Origin: an uncultured SAR116 cluster alpha proteobacterium
GTDB lineage: Bacteria; Pseudomonadota; Alphaproteobacteria; Puniceispirillales; Marisalimonadaceae
DNA length: 64,000 nucleotides
Direction: 5' to 3'
Assembly: GCA_902517815.1 (NCBI GenBank)
Contig: CABYED010000001.1
Coordinates: 124,001 to 188,000, forward strand
A model generated the notes under the pieces. That model saw nothing but the letters and a program-made list of their open reading frames with translations. It made no database searches and was not told the origin of the DNA. Shown here piece after piece: positions 1-9,117 of the stretch (positions within the stretch are counted from its first letter, which is position 1; each line of letters opens with the position of its first letter). Made by a program: the position numbers and the translations under genes.

Positions 1-251
1 AAATTATTATAAATATATCAGCAAAAAGTTTTTTACATAGTCAAGTAAGAATTATTGTAGGAACAATTTACAAAGTAGGTGACGAAACATTAGAACCTAA
101 CGATATAAAAAAAATTCTTGAAGGGAAAGATAGAAAACTTTCAGGGCCCACTGCTCCAGCAGAAGGTCTTTATCTTAAGAAAGTAGAATATCCAAATGAT
201 TTACTTGATGATAATTGGCCAATTATTTATGACAGTAATCAGTATAATTAA
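1..251 (+). CDS. truA: tRNA pseudouridine synthase A, C-terminal part (cut by window edge)
   Basis: The frame is open from base 3 to the TAA at 249-251. The translated end contains SFLHSQVRIIVGT and, further on, the GPTAPAEGLYL block, both typical of the TruA C-terminus. TruA makes pseudouridine at positions 38-40 of the tRNA anticodon arm. The N-terminal part with the catalytic Asp lies outside the window. It converges on the minus-strand dap/arg run, an arrangement seen in other alphaproteobacteria. The assignment rests on these motifs and on context. Confidence 0.9.
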   Translation, partial: IIINISAKSFLHSQVRIIVGTIYKVGDETLEPNDIKKILEGKDRKLSGPTAPAEGLYLKKVEYPNDLLDDNWPIIYDSNQYN

Positions 252-252
252 A

Positions 253-834
253 TCAAATTGTCATTGATAATGAGCGTGAAAACATTCCTAAACTTGCTTC
301 TATAATAACTGATAAGAAAATCATGCCCGTGGCTCCCCAACCAGTCAAACCAACCTCTTCTTTTCCAATGCGCCATAAAGAAAAGGTAACCCAAATTACT
401 ACCATAATACCAAAAAATACAAAAATTGATGGAGGTAAAATCAAACCTAAAACAGCAAAACTTAACATTAAAATAGCCTGAAAAGACTGTATCCAATTAA
501 ATGGTATTATAAATCTAAAGAATTTATCACTCTTCCCAATTTTTTCAAAAATTGTGTTGACTAAGATTGAGAATAAACAAATATCTATAATTGTAATTAG
601 AAGTAATCTAGGTAGTATTCCACTTTGAATATCACCATCAATATTCGCTTTAATTCCATATGAAGCTAAAGTTGATACAACTGCATTTACAAAAAAGACT
701 ATCCAACAGCTATCCCAAAAACCATTTAAATTTAAGTTGAATAATTGAGAAGAATTACCTTTTTTCGACATGAATTGAAAAGCAGAAAAAAACCCATCTT
801 TTATTACAAAAGGGTTTGGAGGAAATTTAATCAT
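253..834 (-). CDS. Conserved multi-pass membrane protein downstream of dapE
   Basis: This 193-residue protein has four or five hydrophobic segments, roughly at 40-58, 74-94, 105-135, 138-155 and 162-185. I recognise no catalytic motif; the layout recalls Yip1-type membrane proteins, but that is weak. I chose the ATG at 834 over a TTG nine bases upstream because the ATG overlaps the dapE stop codon (ATGATTAA), a usual coupled junction. It is the last gene of the minus-strand dap/arg run and meets truA tail to tail with one base between the stops. Function unknown. Confidence 0.75.
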   Translation of the reverse strand: MIKFPPNPFVIKDGFFSAFQFMSKKGNSSQLFNLNLNGFWDSCWIVFFVNAVVSTLASYGIKANIDGDIQSGILPRLLLITIIDICLFSILVNTIFEKIGKSDKFFRFIIPFNWIQSFQAILMLSFAVLGLILPPSIFVFFGIMVVIWVTFSLWRIGKEEVGLTGWGATGMIFLSVIIEASLGMFSRSLSMTI

Positions 835-1993
835 TTTTTTCAACTCTGAAATAATTTTGGAGGAATTTATTATAAATACTTGTTAACTTCATAATATCAT
901 CAACTTCAACATTTTCATCTATCTTATGCATTGTTTTTCCTACCAAACCAAACTCTATTACAGGACAAATTTTTGTTATGAATCTTGCATCTGAAGTACC
1001 GCCTGTTGTAGATTTTTCTGGATTAATATTTACAACTTTTTTGATTGCATTTTGAAGAGTTGATTTGAGCACTTCATCATTTGTAAGGAAAGGTTCAGCA
1101 TTACAAAAATAATCAAACTCATAGTTTTTAGTAATAGCATCAAACTGGTTTTTTAGCATGGATTCTAGCGAAGCAACAGAATGTAAGGTATTAAATCTTA
1201 TGTTAAATTTTGCCTTTACCTCCCCAGGAACAACATTACTTGCATCATTATTCACATCAATTGTAGTAATCATTACAGAACTAGGTTGGAATTCACTAGT
1301 TCCTTTATCTAAATATATTTTTGTAAAAGGCTCTAGCATTTTTAAAAGTGAGTTTATTGGATTTTCTGCTAAATCAGGATAACCAACATGACCTTGAATA
1401 CCTTTCACAATCAAAGAGCCAGTAAAACTTCCTCTTCTACCAATTTTAATTGTATCACCCATTTGGTTTACATTAGTTGGTTCACCAACAAGACAACCAG
1501 AAATTTTTTCTGACTTGTTTATAAGCCATTCAACTACCTTTTTTGTACCGTTTATGGCCTTTCCTTCTTCATCACTTGTAATTATAAAGGATATACTTCC
1601 ATAATCTTTTAGGTTCTTGTTTGTTTTCAAAAACTCTGACACAGCCGCTATAAAGGCGGCTATCCCAGATTTCATATCTGCAGCACCTCTTCCCCATATT
1701 TTTCCTTTTTTAATTTCCCCACCAAAAGGATCTATGGACCAACTTTGTTCATCACCAGTAGGAACAACATCTACATGACCTGCAAAGCAAATATTTGGAT
1801 CTAAGGAACCAAATCTTGCATATAAGTTTTCAACCTTTTCATCACCCTGTCCAAAATCGATTTTTGTGCAAGTAAATCCCATAGGTTCTAAATATGAAAT
1901 AATTAAGTCAATAGAACCTGCAGATGTTGGAGTTATACTTCTACACTTAATTAAAGCTGAAGTTAACTCTACTGGGTTTAAAACATTAGACAT
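827..1993 (-). CDS. dapE: Succinyl-diaminopimelate desuccinylase
   Basis: A 388-residue M20 metallopeptidase-family enzyme that removes succinate from N-succinyl-LL-2,6-diaminopimelate in the lysine and peptidoglycan precursor pathway. Visible dinuclear-zinc residues are H73 and D75 in AGHVDVVPTGD, D106 in GRGAADMKSG, the E142/E143 pair in TSDEEG, and a C-terminal His near 356 (GKTMHKID). GEPT and GGTSDARF are also family blocks. Length is normal. It lies 12 bases after dapD, so the two DAP genes are probably co-transcribed. Confidence 0.95.
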   Translation of the reverse strand: MSNVLNPVELTSALIKCRSITPTSAGSIDLIISYLEPMGFTCTKIDFGQGDEKVENLYARFGSLDPNICFAGHVDVVPTGDEQSWSIDPFGGEIKKGKIWGRGAADMKSGIAAFIAAVSEFLKTNKNLKDYGSISFIITSDEEGKAINGTKKVVEWLINKSEKISGCLVGEPTNVNQMGDTIKIGRRGSFTGSLIVKGIQGHVGYPDLAENPINSLLKMLEPFTKIYLDKGTSEFQPSSVMITTIDVNNDASNVVPGEVKAKFNIRFNTLHSVASLESMLKNQFDAITKNYEFDYFCNAEPFLTNDEVLKSTLQNAIKKVVNINPEKSTTGGTSDARFITKICPVIEFGLVGKTMHKIDENVEVDDIMKLTSIYNKFLQNYFRVEKND

Positions 1994-2005
1994 AAAAGGC
2001 CTTAA

Positions 2006-2866
2006 CTAATCTCTTAAGAGTTCATTCACAGATGTTTTTGAACGTGTCTGAGCATCAACTTTTTTTACAATTACAGCACAATATAAGCTTGGTCCTTGGG
2101 AACCGTCAGTTAATGGTTTCCCAGGAAGAGAACCCGGAACTACAACAGAGTATGAAGGTACCATACCAATATATATTTCGCCTGTATTTCTATCAACAAC
2201 TTTAGTGGATGCACCAATAAATACTCCCATAGATAAAACTGCACCTGTTTCGATAACGACACCTTCTGCTACTTCAGATCTTGCTCCAATAAAACAATTA
2301 TCTTCAATGATGACTGGTCCTGCTTGAACAGGCTCTAAAACACCCCCAATACCTGCACCGCCTGAAATATGAACATTTTTACCAATTTGTGCGCATGATC
2401 CAACAGTTGCCCACGTATCAATCATACTTCCACTATCAACATAAGCACCAATATTTACAAATGATGGCATTAATACAACACTAGGTGCAATATAAGCAGA
2501 ATGTCTTACCACACTTCCAGGAACTGCTCTAAAACCAGCTTTTTTAAAATCTTCTTTATTCCATCCTGAAAACTTAGAGGGAATTTTGTCCCACCAACTA
2601 GCTGGACCAGTGTTTTGACTTTTTGGTCCTCCGGAAATTACGTCCATATCATTTATCTTAAAAGATAATAAAACAGCTTTTTTAAGCCATTGATTTACTT
2701 GCCATTTACTATTTCCCAACGGCTCAGCTACTCTTAATTTACCTTTATCTAGGTAATCTAAAGCAGTTTCAATAGAGTCTCTGATTTCACCAGTAGTATT
2801 TGGATTAATATCTTCATTATTATCGAAAACTCTTTCTATAACTGACTTCATATTCTTTATATCCAT
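2006..2866 (-). CDS. dapD: 2,3,4,5-tetrahydropyridine-2,6-dicarboxylate N-succinyltransferase
   Basis: A 286-residue acyltransferase that succinylates tetrahydrodipicolinate with succinyl-CoA, the step before the aminotransferase and DapE. The middle of the protein (about 105-230) shows left-handed beta-helix hexapeptide repeats, for example [20 protein letters not shown], followed by IGGVLEP and IGARSEV. The length matches the alphaproteobacterial DapD family. It sits between the HAD phosphatase gene and dapE on the same strand. Confidence 0.95.
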   Translation of the reverse strand: MDIKNMKSVIERVFDNNEDINPNTTGEIRDSIETALDYLDKGKLRVAEPLGNSKWQVNQWLKKAVLLSFKINDMDVISGGPKSQNTGPASWWDKIPSKFSGWNKEDFKKAGFRAVPGSVVRHSAYIAPSVVLMPSFVNIGAYVDSGSMIDTWATVGSCAQIGKNVHISGGAGIGGVLEPVQAGPVIIEDNCFIGARSEVAEGVVIETGAVLSMGVFIGASTKVVDRNTGEIYIGMVPSYSVVVPGSLPGKPLTDGSQGPSLYCAVIVKKVDAQTRSKTSVNELLRD

Positions 2867-2910
2867 GACGATCCCTTAAATTAAATTAAAACAAATTACC
2901 TTTTTTCAAA

Positions 2911-3606
2911 TTATAACATATTACTTAAAATAGATTTTATATCTGATCCAGTGAAATTAATATATTCTCTTAAAATATCAGCTTCTTTTTTGTTAAAATC
3001 ATTTTCAATCCATGCCGTACTCATTCCTAATTCACTAGCAGGCTTTAAGTTTTTAGCTGTATCTTCAAAAAAAATACTTTTAGAAATATTACTATCATCA
3101 AGACCAAGTTTTTTTTTCATCATTAGATAAGAGTTAAGATCTGGTTTGGCTATATAATTTGCATCTTTAATGTCAAAAATAATCTCAAATTCTTCAAATA
3201 TTCCCATTGATTTTAATATATTTTTTGCATGTTGAAATGTTGCATTAGTGTAAATTGATTTCTTGCCTTTAATTTTACCTAGTAATGTTTTAAGTTTAAT
3301 ATCTTTATCTAATTCACTAAAATCTACATCATGTACAAATTCAAGAAATGGCTCTGGGTCAATTTTTTTTTCGATCATTAAACCTCTTAAGGTTAGGCCA
3401 TATTTTTTATACATATTTCTTTGAAGTTTGAGAGCGTCAACCTCATTTAGATCAAAAAAATCTTTAATGTACTCTGTCATTCTTAAAGAGACTCTAGTAA
3501 ACAAACCTAAATTAAAATCATAAATTGTATTATCTAAGTCAAAAATCCAATGATCATATTGTTCATTAAAGTCTATGGTATCTTTATTATTCAAAAATAA
3601 TTTCAT
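2911..3606 (-). CDS. HAD hydrolase, pyrimidine 5'-nucleotidase type
   Basis: A 231-residue HAD-superfamily protein. Motif I is FDLDNTIYDF, with the nucleophile D23 and the acid D25. A motif II-like stretch is SIYTNATFQH, and a late acidic motif is FFEDTAKNL. It resembles the SDT1/PHM8-like pyrimidine 5'-nucleotidases, which sit next to argB or dapD in many alphaproteobacteria. The substrate is probably a nucleoside monophosphate, but this is inferred from family and position. It starts 11 bases after argB ends. Confidence 0.85.
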   Translation of the reverse strand: MKLFLNNKDTIDFNEQYDHWIFDLDNTIYDFNLGLFTRVSLRMTEYIKDFFDLNEVDALKLQRNMYKKYGLTLRGLMIEKKIDPEPFLEFVHDVDFSELDKDIKLKTLLGKIKGKKSIYTNATFQHAKNILKSMGIFEEFEIIFDIKDANYIAKPDLNSYLMMKKKLGLDDSNISKSIFFEDTAKNLKPASELGMSTAWIENDFNKKEADILREYINFTGSDIKSILSNML

Positions 3607-3617
3607 AAAAATAAAAA

Positions 3618-4532
3618 CTAATTAGTACCTTTTCTAATGATAGTTCCTACACCATGTTCTGTAAAAAGCTCTAACAATAAAGAATGAGGCATTCTTCCAT
3701 CCATAATTACAGATGCCTCTGCACCACCTAACACTGCATCAATGCATGTTTTAATTTTTGGGATCATGCCCCCGACAACAATTTTATTTTTAATTAATTC
3801 TTGAGCTTCTGAAATTGTTAATTCTGTTATCAATTTACCGTTTCGGTCAAGAACTCCATTAACATCAGTTAACATTATCATTCTAGAAGCTTTCATTGCA
3901 GCTGAAATAGAACCTGCTGCCGTATCAGCATTTATATTATATGTTAAGCCATCGGTTCCAATCCCAACAGGCGCAATTACAGGTATCATTTTTTCATTAA
4001 TTAAAGCATGAATAACTTGAGGATCAATTTTTTCTGGTTCACCTACATAACCAAGATCAATTGCTTTTTCTACATTAGAGTCAGAATTGTCATCAACTTT
4101 ATTTAACCTTTTGGCAGTTATTAAATTTCCATCTTTACCAGAAATTCCAACTGATTTTGCACCAGAGTTAGCAATGGCTGAAACTATCGATTTATTTGTT
4201 ACTCCGCTAAGAACCATTTCGACTACATCAATTGTTGCAGCATCCGTTATTCGAAGTCCATTTATAAACTCGGTTTTTATTTGAAGCTTAGATAACATTT
4301 CACCTATTTGTGGTCCACCTCCATGTACTACAACAGGAAGCATCCCTACTTGTTGTAATAAAACAATATCTTTTGCAAAGCTGTTTACATATTCCTTTTT
4401 ACCCATTGCGTTTCCACCAAACTTTACAACAATAACCTTATTTGCATAACGTTTCATAAAAGGTAAAGTTTCTGTTAGTAAATCAGCTTTTTTTAGCCAT
4501 TCAGATTGAATTTGATCTTTATTTTTTTTCAA
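3618..4532 (-). CDS. argB: Acetylglutamate kinase
   Basis: A 304-residue amino-acid-kinase-fold enzyme that phosphorylates N-acetylglutamate, the second step of arginine synthesis. Visible blocks are VVKFGGNAMG (about 35-44), VVVHGGGPQIG (about 67-77), MLTDVNGVLD and GGMIPKI. The start codon is TTG at 4532; the upstream frame closes quickly and no ATG gives a full N-terminal helix. The gene lies within the same-strand run from engB to dapE. Confidence 0.95.
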   Translation of the reverse strand: MKKNKDQIQSEWLKKADLLTETLPFMKRYANKVIVVKFGGNAMGKKEYVNSFAKDIVLLQQVGMLPVVVHGGGPQIGEMLSKLQIKTEFINGLRITDAATIDVVEMVLSGVTNKSIVSAIANSGAKSVGISGKDGNLITAKRLNKVDDNSDSNVEKAIDLGYVGEPEKIDPQVIHALINEKMIPVIAPVGIGTDGLTYNINADTAAGSISAAMKASRMIMLTDVNGVLDRNGKLITELTISEAQELIKNKIVVGGMIPKIKTCIDAVLGGAEASVIMDGRMPHSLLLELFTEHGVGTIIRKGTN

Positions 4533-4606
4533 TGCTTTAACCGTCTAAAATTTATACCACTATTATTATCATATATTTTTGAATTTAATTATTATTTTAT
4601 CTTTTT

Positions 4607-5242
4607 TTATGCAAAGCTTGCTAAATATGTTCTCAAATTTTCAATACCATTATTTTTGAGACTTGAAGTAACCATTATTTCTGGGAAAGCAGCTGTATAT
4701 TTAGAAATAATTTTATTTGAATTATTTTTAACCTTTATTATTTCTTCATCACTCAATTTATCAATCTTTGTAAGAACTAAAACCCAACTTACTGCTGCTG
4801 TATCAAGTTCTTTCATTATAGTTTTATCTAAATCTCCAATTCCTCGCCTACTGTCAATTAACAGACATACAGTTCTTAATGTTGGTCTACCTTTTAAATA
4901 CTTTAAAGTAAGAGATGTCCATAATTTTATATCTTTCTTTGGTGCTTTTGCATAACCATAACCAGGTAGATCAACTAATCTAAGCCTATTACTTTGATAA
5001 ACAAGGTCAAAAAATATCAATTGCCTAGTTCTTCCTGGTGTTTGACTAGTTCTAGCTAAGGTTTTTCTATTTGTAAGGGCATTAACAAGTGAGCTTTTAC
5101 CAACATTAGATCTTCCTGCAAATGCTACCTCATTACCTTCTTGAGGAGGTATTACATTAATATCAAGAGCTGCAGCTATGAATTTACATTCCCCTGAAAA
5201 TATTTTTCTAGCTTTTTCAATTTCGAGATCATCATATAACAA
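4607..5242 (-). CDS. engB: Ribosome biogenesis GTPase EngB (YihA/YsxC)
   Basis: A 211-residue GTPase needed for large ribosomal subunit assembly. G1 is GRSNVGKSS (43-51), the switch I threonine lies in QTPGRT (67-72), G3 is DLPGYGYAK (91-99), and G4 is LTKIDK. The start appears to be a TTG at 5242, 13 bases after the yidC stop. The yidC-engB-argB order is typical of alphaproteobacteria. Confidence 0.95.
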   Translation of the reverse strand: MLYDDLEIEKARKIFSGECKFIAAALDINVIPPQEGNEVAFAGRSNVGKSSLVNALTNRKTLARTSQTPGRTRQLIFFDLVYQSNRLRLVDLPGYGYAKAPKKDIKLWTSLTLKYLKGRPTLRTVCLLIDSRRGIGDLDKTIMKELDTAAVSWVLVLTKIDKLSDEEIIKVKNNSNKIISKYTAAFPEIMVTSSLKNNGIENLRTYLASFA

Positions 5243-5255
5243 GAATTCAACCTAC

Positions 5256-6980
5256 TTATTTTGATTCTTTATTCATCTTATTCATAATTACCCATTGCTG
5301 ACATATTGAAAGAAGATTATTCCATGTCCAATATATTACTAAACCAGCAGGGAAAGTTGCTAATAAAAATGTAAACGCAACTGGCATCCACGCAAATATT
5401 TTTGCTTGTATAGGGTCCGGTGGAGTTGGGTTTAGTCTTTGCTGTAAAAACATAGTCACACCCATTAACAACGGCCAAATACCAATATTTAAAAAGTCTG
5501 GTAAAAATGACGTACTATAGGGAAGCAAACCAAATAAGTTAAAAATACTGGTTGGATCTTGAACAGATAAATCTTTAATCCACCCAAAAAAAGGTGTTTG
5601 CCTCATTTCAATTGAAACAAATAAAACCTTATATAGAGCAAAGAACACTGGAATTTGGACTAAAATTGGCAAACATCCTGCTGCAGGATTCACTTTTTCT
5701 TTTTTATAAAGATTCATCATTTCTTGGTTTAATTTTTGTCGATCATCACCAACTCTTTCTCTCAATTTTTGAATCTGAGGTGTTAGCACTCTCATTTTAG
5801 CCATGCTCTTGTAGGATTTATTTGCTAATGGAAAAAATAATAATTTAACAATTACTGTTATAGCTAAAATTGCCAATCCAAAATTACCTAAATAATCATT
5901 TGCCCAAGATAAAGCATAAAAGAAAGGTTTCGTTAAAAAATAAAACCAACCAAAATCAATAGCCAAGTCAAAATGTTGAATATTAAACTTTTTTTCATAT
6001 TCATCAAATAAAGCTAATCTTTTTGCTCCTGCAAATGTTCTTGATAAAAACTCACCTTTAGAGTTCGCAGGAATAGTTACAGCATTTCCTAAAAAATCAG
6101 TTTGATATTGTCCACCATTTGAACTTAATTTTCTAAAAGTAAAGTTGTATTTCTGGTTTTGATCAGGTAATAGAGCTGTCATCCAATATTTGTCGGTCAA
6201 ACCAATCCAACCCCCTATTTCTTCAGGTTTTATATTAATACCCTTTTTGCCAGCCTCTGTTAAATCACCATAACTTTGTTCAGACAATGTTCTGTCAAAA
6301 ACTCCAAGTGGACCCTCATGCAATACAAAAAAATCAATTGTTTCTGGTTCGCCAGCTCTTCTAATTAAACCATATGGATATAAAGTAACTGACTTAGCAG
6401 AAGTATTTTCTACTCTCTGGTTAACAGTGATCATAAAAGTATCGTCAATACTTATGTCTTGATAAAAATTAATTCCTTCACCATTATTCCACTTTAAAGT
6501 AATATTTTTTTCAGGAGTTAAAAGATTACTTGATGACTGCCATAATGTTTTACCATTAGGGACTTTAACCCCATCCGGGCTACTCCATCCAAATTCAATA
6601 AAATATGGTGTCCTACCATTAGACTTTAGTAATAATTTAATCATATCGCTCTCAGGCTCGAGCGTTTCTCGATACTGTGTTAAAGTAATATCATCGATTC
6701 TTGCACCCCTTAATGATATGGACCCAGATACCTCTTTACTTTCCATTGAAATTCTTGGAACTGTTTTATTTTGATCAGTTGGCTTAGTATTATCTGATGT
6801 AATAATTCCATTACCTATATTTTCAGGCAAAGGAATGTTTGAGGTGTCATTATTTTCTTTTGTAATTTTTTCTTGTTGATATAAATCTTTTTTGGGATCA
6901 ACAAATAATATTTGATAGCCTATGAGCACAGCCATAGATAAGCAAATTGCTGCAACTAAATTTCTCGTTTCTGGGTTCAT
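5256..6980 (-). CDS. yidC: Membrane protein insertase YidC
   Basis: A 574-residue Oxa1/YidC-family insertase that places membrane proteins into the inner membrane alone or with Sec. An N-terminal anchor lies at about 10-26. A large periplasmic beta-domain follows (about 70-330, with GGWIGLTDKYWM). The conserved C-terminal insertase core with five membrane segments is at about 343-565 and includes NPAAGCLPILVQIPVFFALY and TFPAGLVIYWTWNN. Length is normal. It is in the rpmH-rnpA-yidD-yidC set. Confidence 0.97.
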   Translation of the reverse strand: MNPETRNLVAAICLSMAVLIGYQILFVDPKKDLYQQEKITKENNDTSNIPLPENIGNGIITSDNTKPTDQNKTVPRISMESKEVSGSISLRGARIDDITLTQYRETLEPESDMIKLLLKSNGRTPYFIEFGWSSPDGVKVPNGKTLWQSSSNLLTPEKNITLKWNNGEGINFYQDISIDDTFMITVNQRVENTSAKSVTLYPYGLIRRAGEPETIDFFVLHEGPLGVFDRTLSEQSYGDLTEAGKKGINIKPEEIGGWIGLTDKYWMTALLPDQNQKYNFTFRKLSSNGGQYQTDFLGNAVTIPANSKGEFLSRTFAGAKRLALFDEYEKKFNIQHFDLAIDFGWFYFLTKPFFYALSWANDYLGNFGLAILAITVIVKLLFFPLANKSYKSMAKMRVLTPQIQKLRERVGDDRQKLNQEMMNLYKKEKVNPAAGCLPILVQIPVFFALYKVLFVSIEMRQTPFFGWIKDLSVQDPTSIFNLFGLLPYSTSFLPDFLNIGIWPLLMGVTMFLQQRLNPTPPDPIQAKIFAWMPVAFTFLLATFPAGLVIYWTWNNLLSICQQWVIMNKMNKESK

Positions 6981-7079
6981 TTTTTCTCGCTCAATTTATA
7001 TCTAATAGAAATACATATCTTTTTTTTATTATTTGTTTAACCTAAAGTACCTTTTATTAAAAGAAATGAATTAAATAAT

Positions 7080-7304
7080 TCATTTTATGGGATCATGTCC
7101 ACTTTTCCCCCATGGATGACATTTAATAATTCTTTTAAAACCTAACCAAATCCCTTTTTTTAAACCAAACTTGATTATCGAATCTTTTGTGTATTCAGAA
7201 CAAGTGGGTAGGTATCTACAATTATTTCCTAATAAAGGTGAAATAATATATTTATAACAATCAATTAGAATTATTGAAGAAAATGTTAAAAATCTTTTCA
7301 TCAT
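7080..7304 (-). CDS. yidD: Membrane protein insertion efficiency factor YidD
   Basis: A 74-residue protein with the YidD signatures NNCRYLPTCSEYT (C29, C35) and CHPWGKSGHDP near the C-terminus, plus an amphipathic N-terminal helix. YidD assists YidC-dependent insertion at the inner membrane. Its first ATG overlaps the rnpA stop codon (ATGA), so translation is probably coupled. Confidence 0.95.
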   Translation of the reverse strand: MMKRFLTFSSIILIDCYKYIISPLLGNNCRYLPTCSEYTKDSIIKFGLKKGIWLGFKRIIKCHPWGKSGHDPIK

Positions 7305-7642
7305 AATCTACTCAAACATTGTTTCAATTGATTGTGCATCTCAAAAAAGGAAGCCTTCAAAATTGACTGTTTTGCTATTAAAACATAACTATATTTTTCT
7401 TTAAACAAAATATTATCTTCTTTTAACAAGCTTGAAATTAATGCCCTCATTCTTCTTTTTGCCCTATTTCTTTTTACTGCATTACCAATTCTTTTAGTTG
7501 CTGTGAAACCAAACATCAGCCCTTTATCTGACAAATTAGGGTTGCAATACTCTTGTAGAATGAAATTTTTGTTATTTGTTTTTTGCCCATACTTATTTGA
7601 TAAAACAAAATCTCTTCTCTTCTTTAAAGTTACAAGTTTCAT
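7301..7642 (-). CDS. rnpA: Ribonuclease P protein component
   Basis: A 113-residue basic protein carrying the RnpA signature KRIGNAVKRNRAKRRMR (about 50-66). It binds RNase P RNA and helps mature the 5' ends of tRNAs. It lies 58 bases downstream of rpmH on the same strand and overlaps yidD by four bases, the classic arrangement. Confidence 0.95.
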   Translation of the reverse strand: MKLVTLKKRRDFVLSNKYGQKTNNKNFILQEYCNPNLSDKGLMFGFTATKRIGNAVKRNRAKRRMRALISSLLKEDNILFKEKYSYVLIAKQSILKASFFEMHNQLKQCLSRL

Positions 7643-7700
7643 TTTATCATCTCATAAGCTATTTACTTAACAAACAAGATATAGAAATAATTAAGAAAAT

Positions 7701-7835
7701 TTAAGCTGAGAGTTTTTTTCTTCCTTTAGCTCTTCTATTTCGAATTACATTTCTTCCCCCAACAGTAGAGATCCTGGATCTATATCCATGTCTTCTTTTT
7801 CTAACTAAATTACTAGGTTGAAATGTACGTTTCAT
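7701..7835 (-). CDS. rpmH: Ribosomal protein bL34
   Basis: A 44-residue reading frame on the minus strand begins [18 protein letters not shown] and ends [10 protein letters not shown], which is unmistakably L34. The start ATG is at 7833-7835 and the TAA at 7701-7703. It is the first gene of the rpmH-rnpA-yidD-yidC run. It is easy to miss because it is short. Confidence 0.97.
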   Translation of the reverse strand: MKRTFQPSNLVRKRRHGYRSRISTVGGRNVIRNRRAKGRKKLSA

Positions 7836-7912
7836 TATTTTCCTGTATTAAATACAGCCTCTCGGATTAATCTAAGTATATTTAGACAGTTTGCATCAGT
7901 TAGTCAATATGA

Positions 7913-8404
7913 TTATTTTTGTGTACGCTCAGAAATTGTAGGAGCTGGCTTCATTTCCATATCCCACGGAAAATATATCCATGTATCTTGAGAAACTTCT
8001 GTTATAAATGTATCAACCTGTTCCCTACCACTTGGCTTAGCATATACTGTTGCATAATGAGCATTCGGCAAGCTTGATCTTATAGCTTTAATAGTTTCAC
8101 CAGTATCTACAAGATCATCAACTATTAGCCAACCTTCACCATTATTAGCTACGCTAGATTCTTTCAAAACTTTTATATCACCCTTAGTTTTTTGACTGTA
8201 AGATAAAACACAAAAGGTATCGATTAATCTGATATCTAATTCTCTGGCTACTATAGCTGCAGGGACCAGCCCTCCTCTTGTAACAGCAATTATTCCTTTA
8301 TAAGGATTCAATTCAGATAAACGCCAAGCTAAAGCTTTGCTATTTCTGTGTATCTCTTCCCAAGACACTGGAAAAGATTTGTCATAAATATTTATGTTAC
8401 TCAT
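7913..8404 (-). CDS. gpt: Xanthine-guanine phosphoribosyltransferase
   Basis: A 163-residue purine salvage enzyme that makes GMP or XMP from the base and PRPP. The PRPP-binding loop is [10 protein letters not shown] (about 96-104), with the two adjacent Asp residues of type I PRTases. VTRGGLVPA is the second family block. I chose the ATG at 8404 ([11 protein letters not shown]) because the 15 extra upstream codons are AT-rich and look untranslated. Gpt versus a hypoxanthine enzyme is judged from the length and the C-terminal FPWDMEMKP. Confidence 0.9.
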   Translation of the reverse strand: MSNINIYDKSFPVSWEEIHRNSKALAWRLSELNPYKGIIAVTRGGLVPAAIVARELDIRLIDTFCVLSYSQKTKGDIKVLKESSVANNGEGWLIVDDLVDTGETIKAIRSSLPNAHYATVYAKPSGREQVDTFITEVSQDTWIYFPWDMEMKPAPTISERTQK

Positions 8405-8449
8405 AAGCCTTATATAAAAAATTAAATAAATGTTAATATAACAAAACAT

Positions 8450-8854
8450 AACAAAGCAAAATAATAATTATTATAGACTGAATAAAATTAATAAATTGAT
8501 AAGTTAAACTAATCGTAATCGTTGAGACACTCTTTTACAAGCCAACAATTTTCAGTAGTCATGCCGTGATTACTAATCTTAGGAGAATTTGGAGATTTCT
8601 TAAAAAATTAATATTAAGTCAATCCTTGACTAAGAGAGTAGTTAAAATAATTAAGTAGGTTTTTATTTTATTCTTAAGGTAAAACCTCGCATGTTTAGCT
8701 AAGAATGTTTTTCATTGATTTAAGTTACAGATTTTGAAAAAATATATTAATTTTTAAAAATCTAGGTGCCTCCATAAGCACTCCCACTTTTAATGACCAA
8801 ATCTAATAACTTTCATATATTTGATAAATTTGAATTTTTGAATGTGATTATTTA
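8450..8854. other. Gene-free spacer left of the tRNA-Arg island
   Basis: About 400 bases without a convincing reading frame on either strand. I see no clear terminator hairpin and no tRNA. It separates gpt from the first copy of the tRNA-Arg upstream region, so it may contain the outer edge of the accessory region. Confidence 0.5.
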
Positions 8855-9033
8855 TTCGATTGTTTAAAGAGTGCGTGATTTGTGATAGGTAAGTAGATGT
8901 TTGATGTTTTTTTAGTCAATTTGATGTATAAAAGTGCCGCTACATGTGGTACTACATAAAATGTCTAAAAATATAGCTAAAAAAGTCAATAAAAATAATG
9001 CGCTCGTAGATCAGCTGGATGAACACTAGACTA
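8855..9033 (+). repeat. Diverged first copy of the tRNA-Arg upstream region plus tRNA 5' half
   Basis: This stretch matches 10996-11173 in order and length (179 versus 178 bases), by eye at roughly three-quarters to four-fifths identity. Shared blocks include GTGATTTGTGATAGGTAA, CTACATAAAA and AGCTAAAAAAGTCA, followed by the tRNA 5' half. The match stops inside the tRNA anticodon loop. It is best read as a displaced or duplicated promoter plus 5' half of the tRNA-Arg gene. Confidence 0.85.
9000..9033 (+). pseudogene. Truncated and decayed 5' half of tRNA-Arg
   Basis: The sequence starts with the acceptor strand GCGCTCGTAG and keeps most of the D arm and the 5' anticodon stem (CACTAGACTA). 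It then departs abruptly from the intact tRNA at 11139 at the anticodon. It has a C-to-A change in the D stem and lost bases after GGAT. The 3' half is absent, so it cannot make a tRNA. Confidence 0.85.
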
Positions 9034-9117
9034 TTAATTGAAGTTTAGGTTTCATATACTATTTAGTGATCTACTTTTCAATTCAACTTGATAATAAATA
9101 TGTAGGATAAATAAATA

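Noticed and set aside
4506-4955. 149-codon plus-strand frame
   Set aside because: Antisense to engB and the argB start; Leu/Phe-rich composition typical of a shadow frame.
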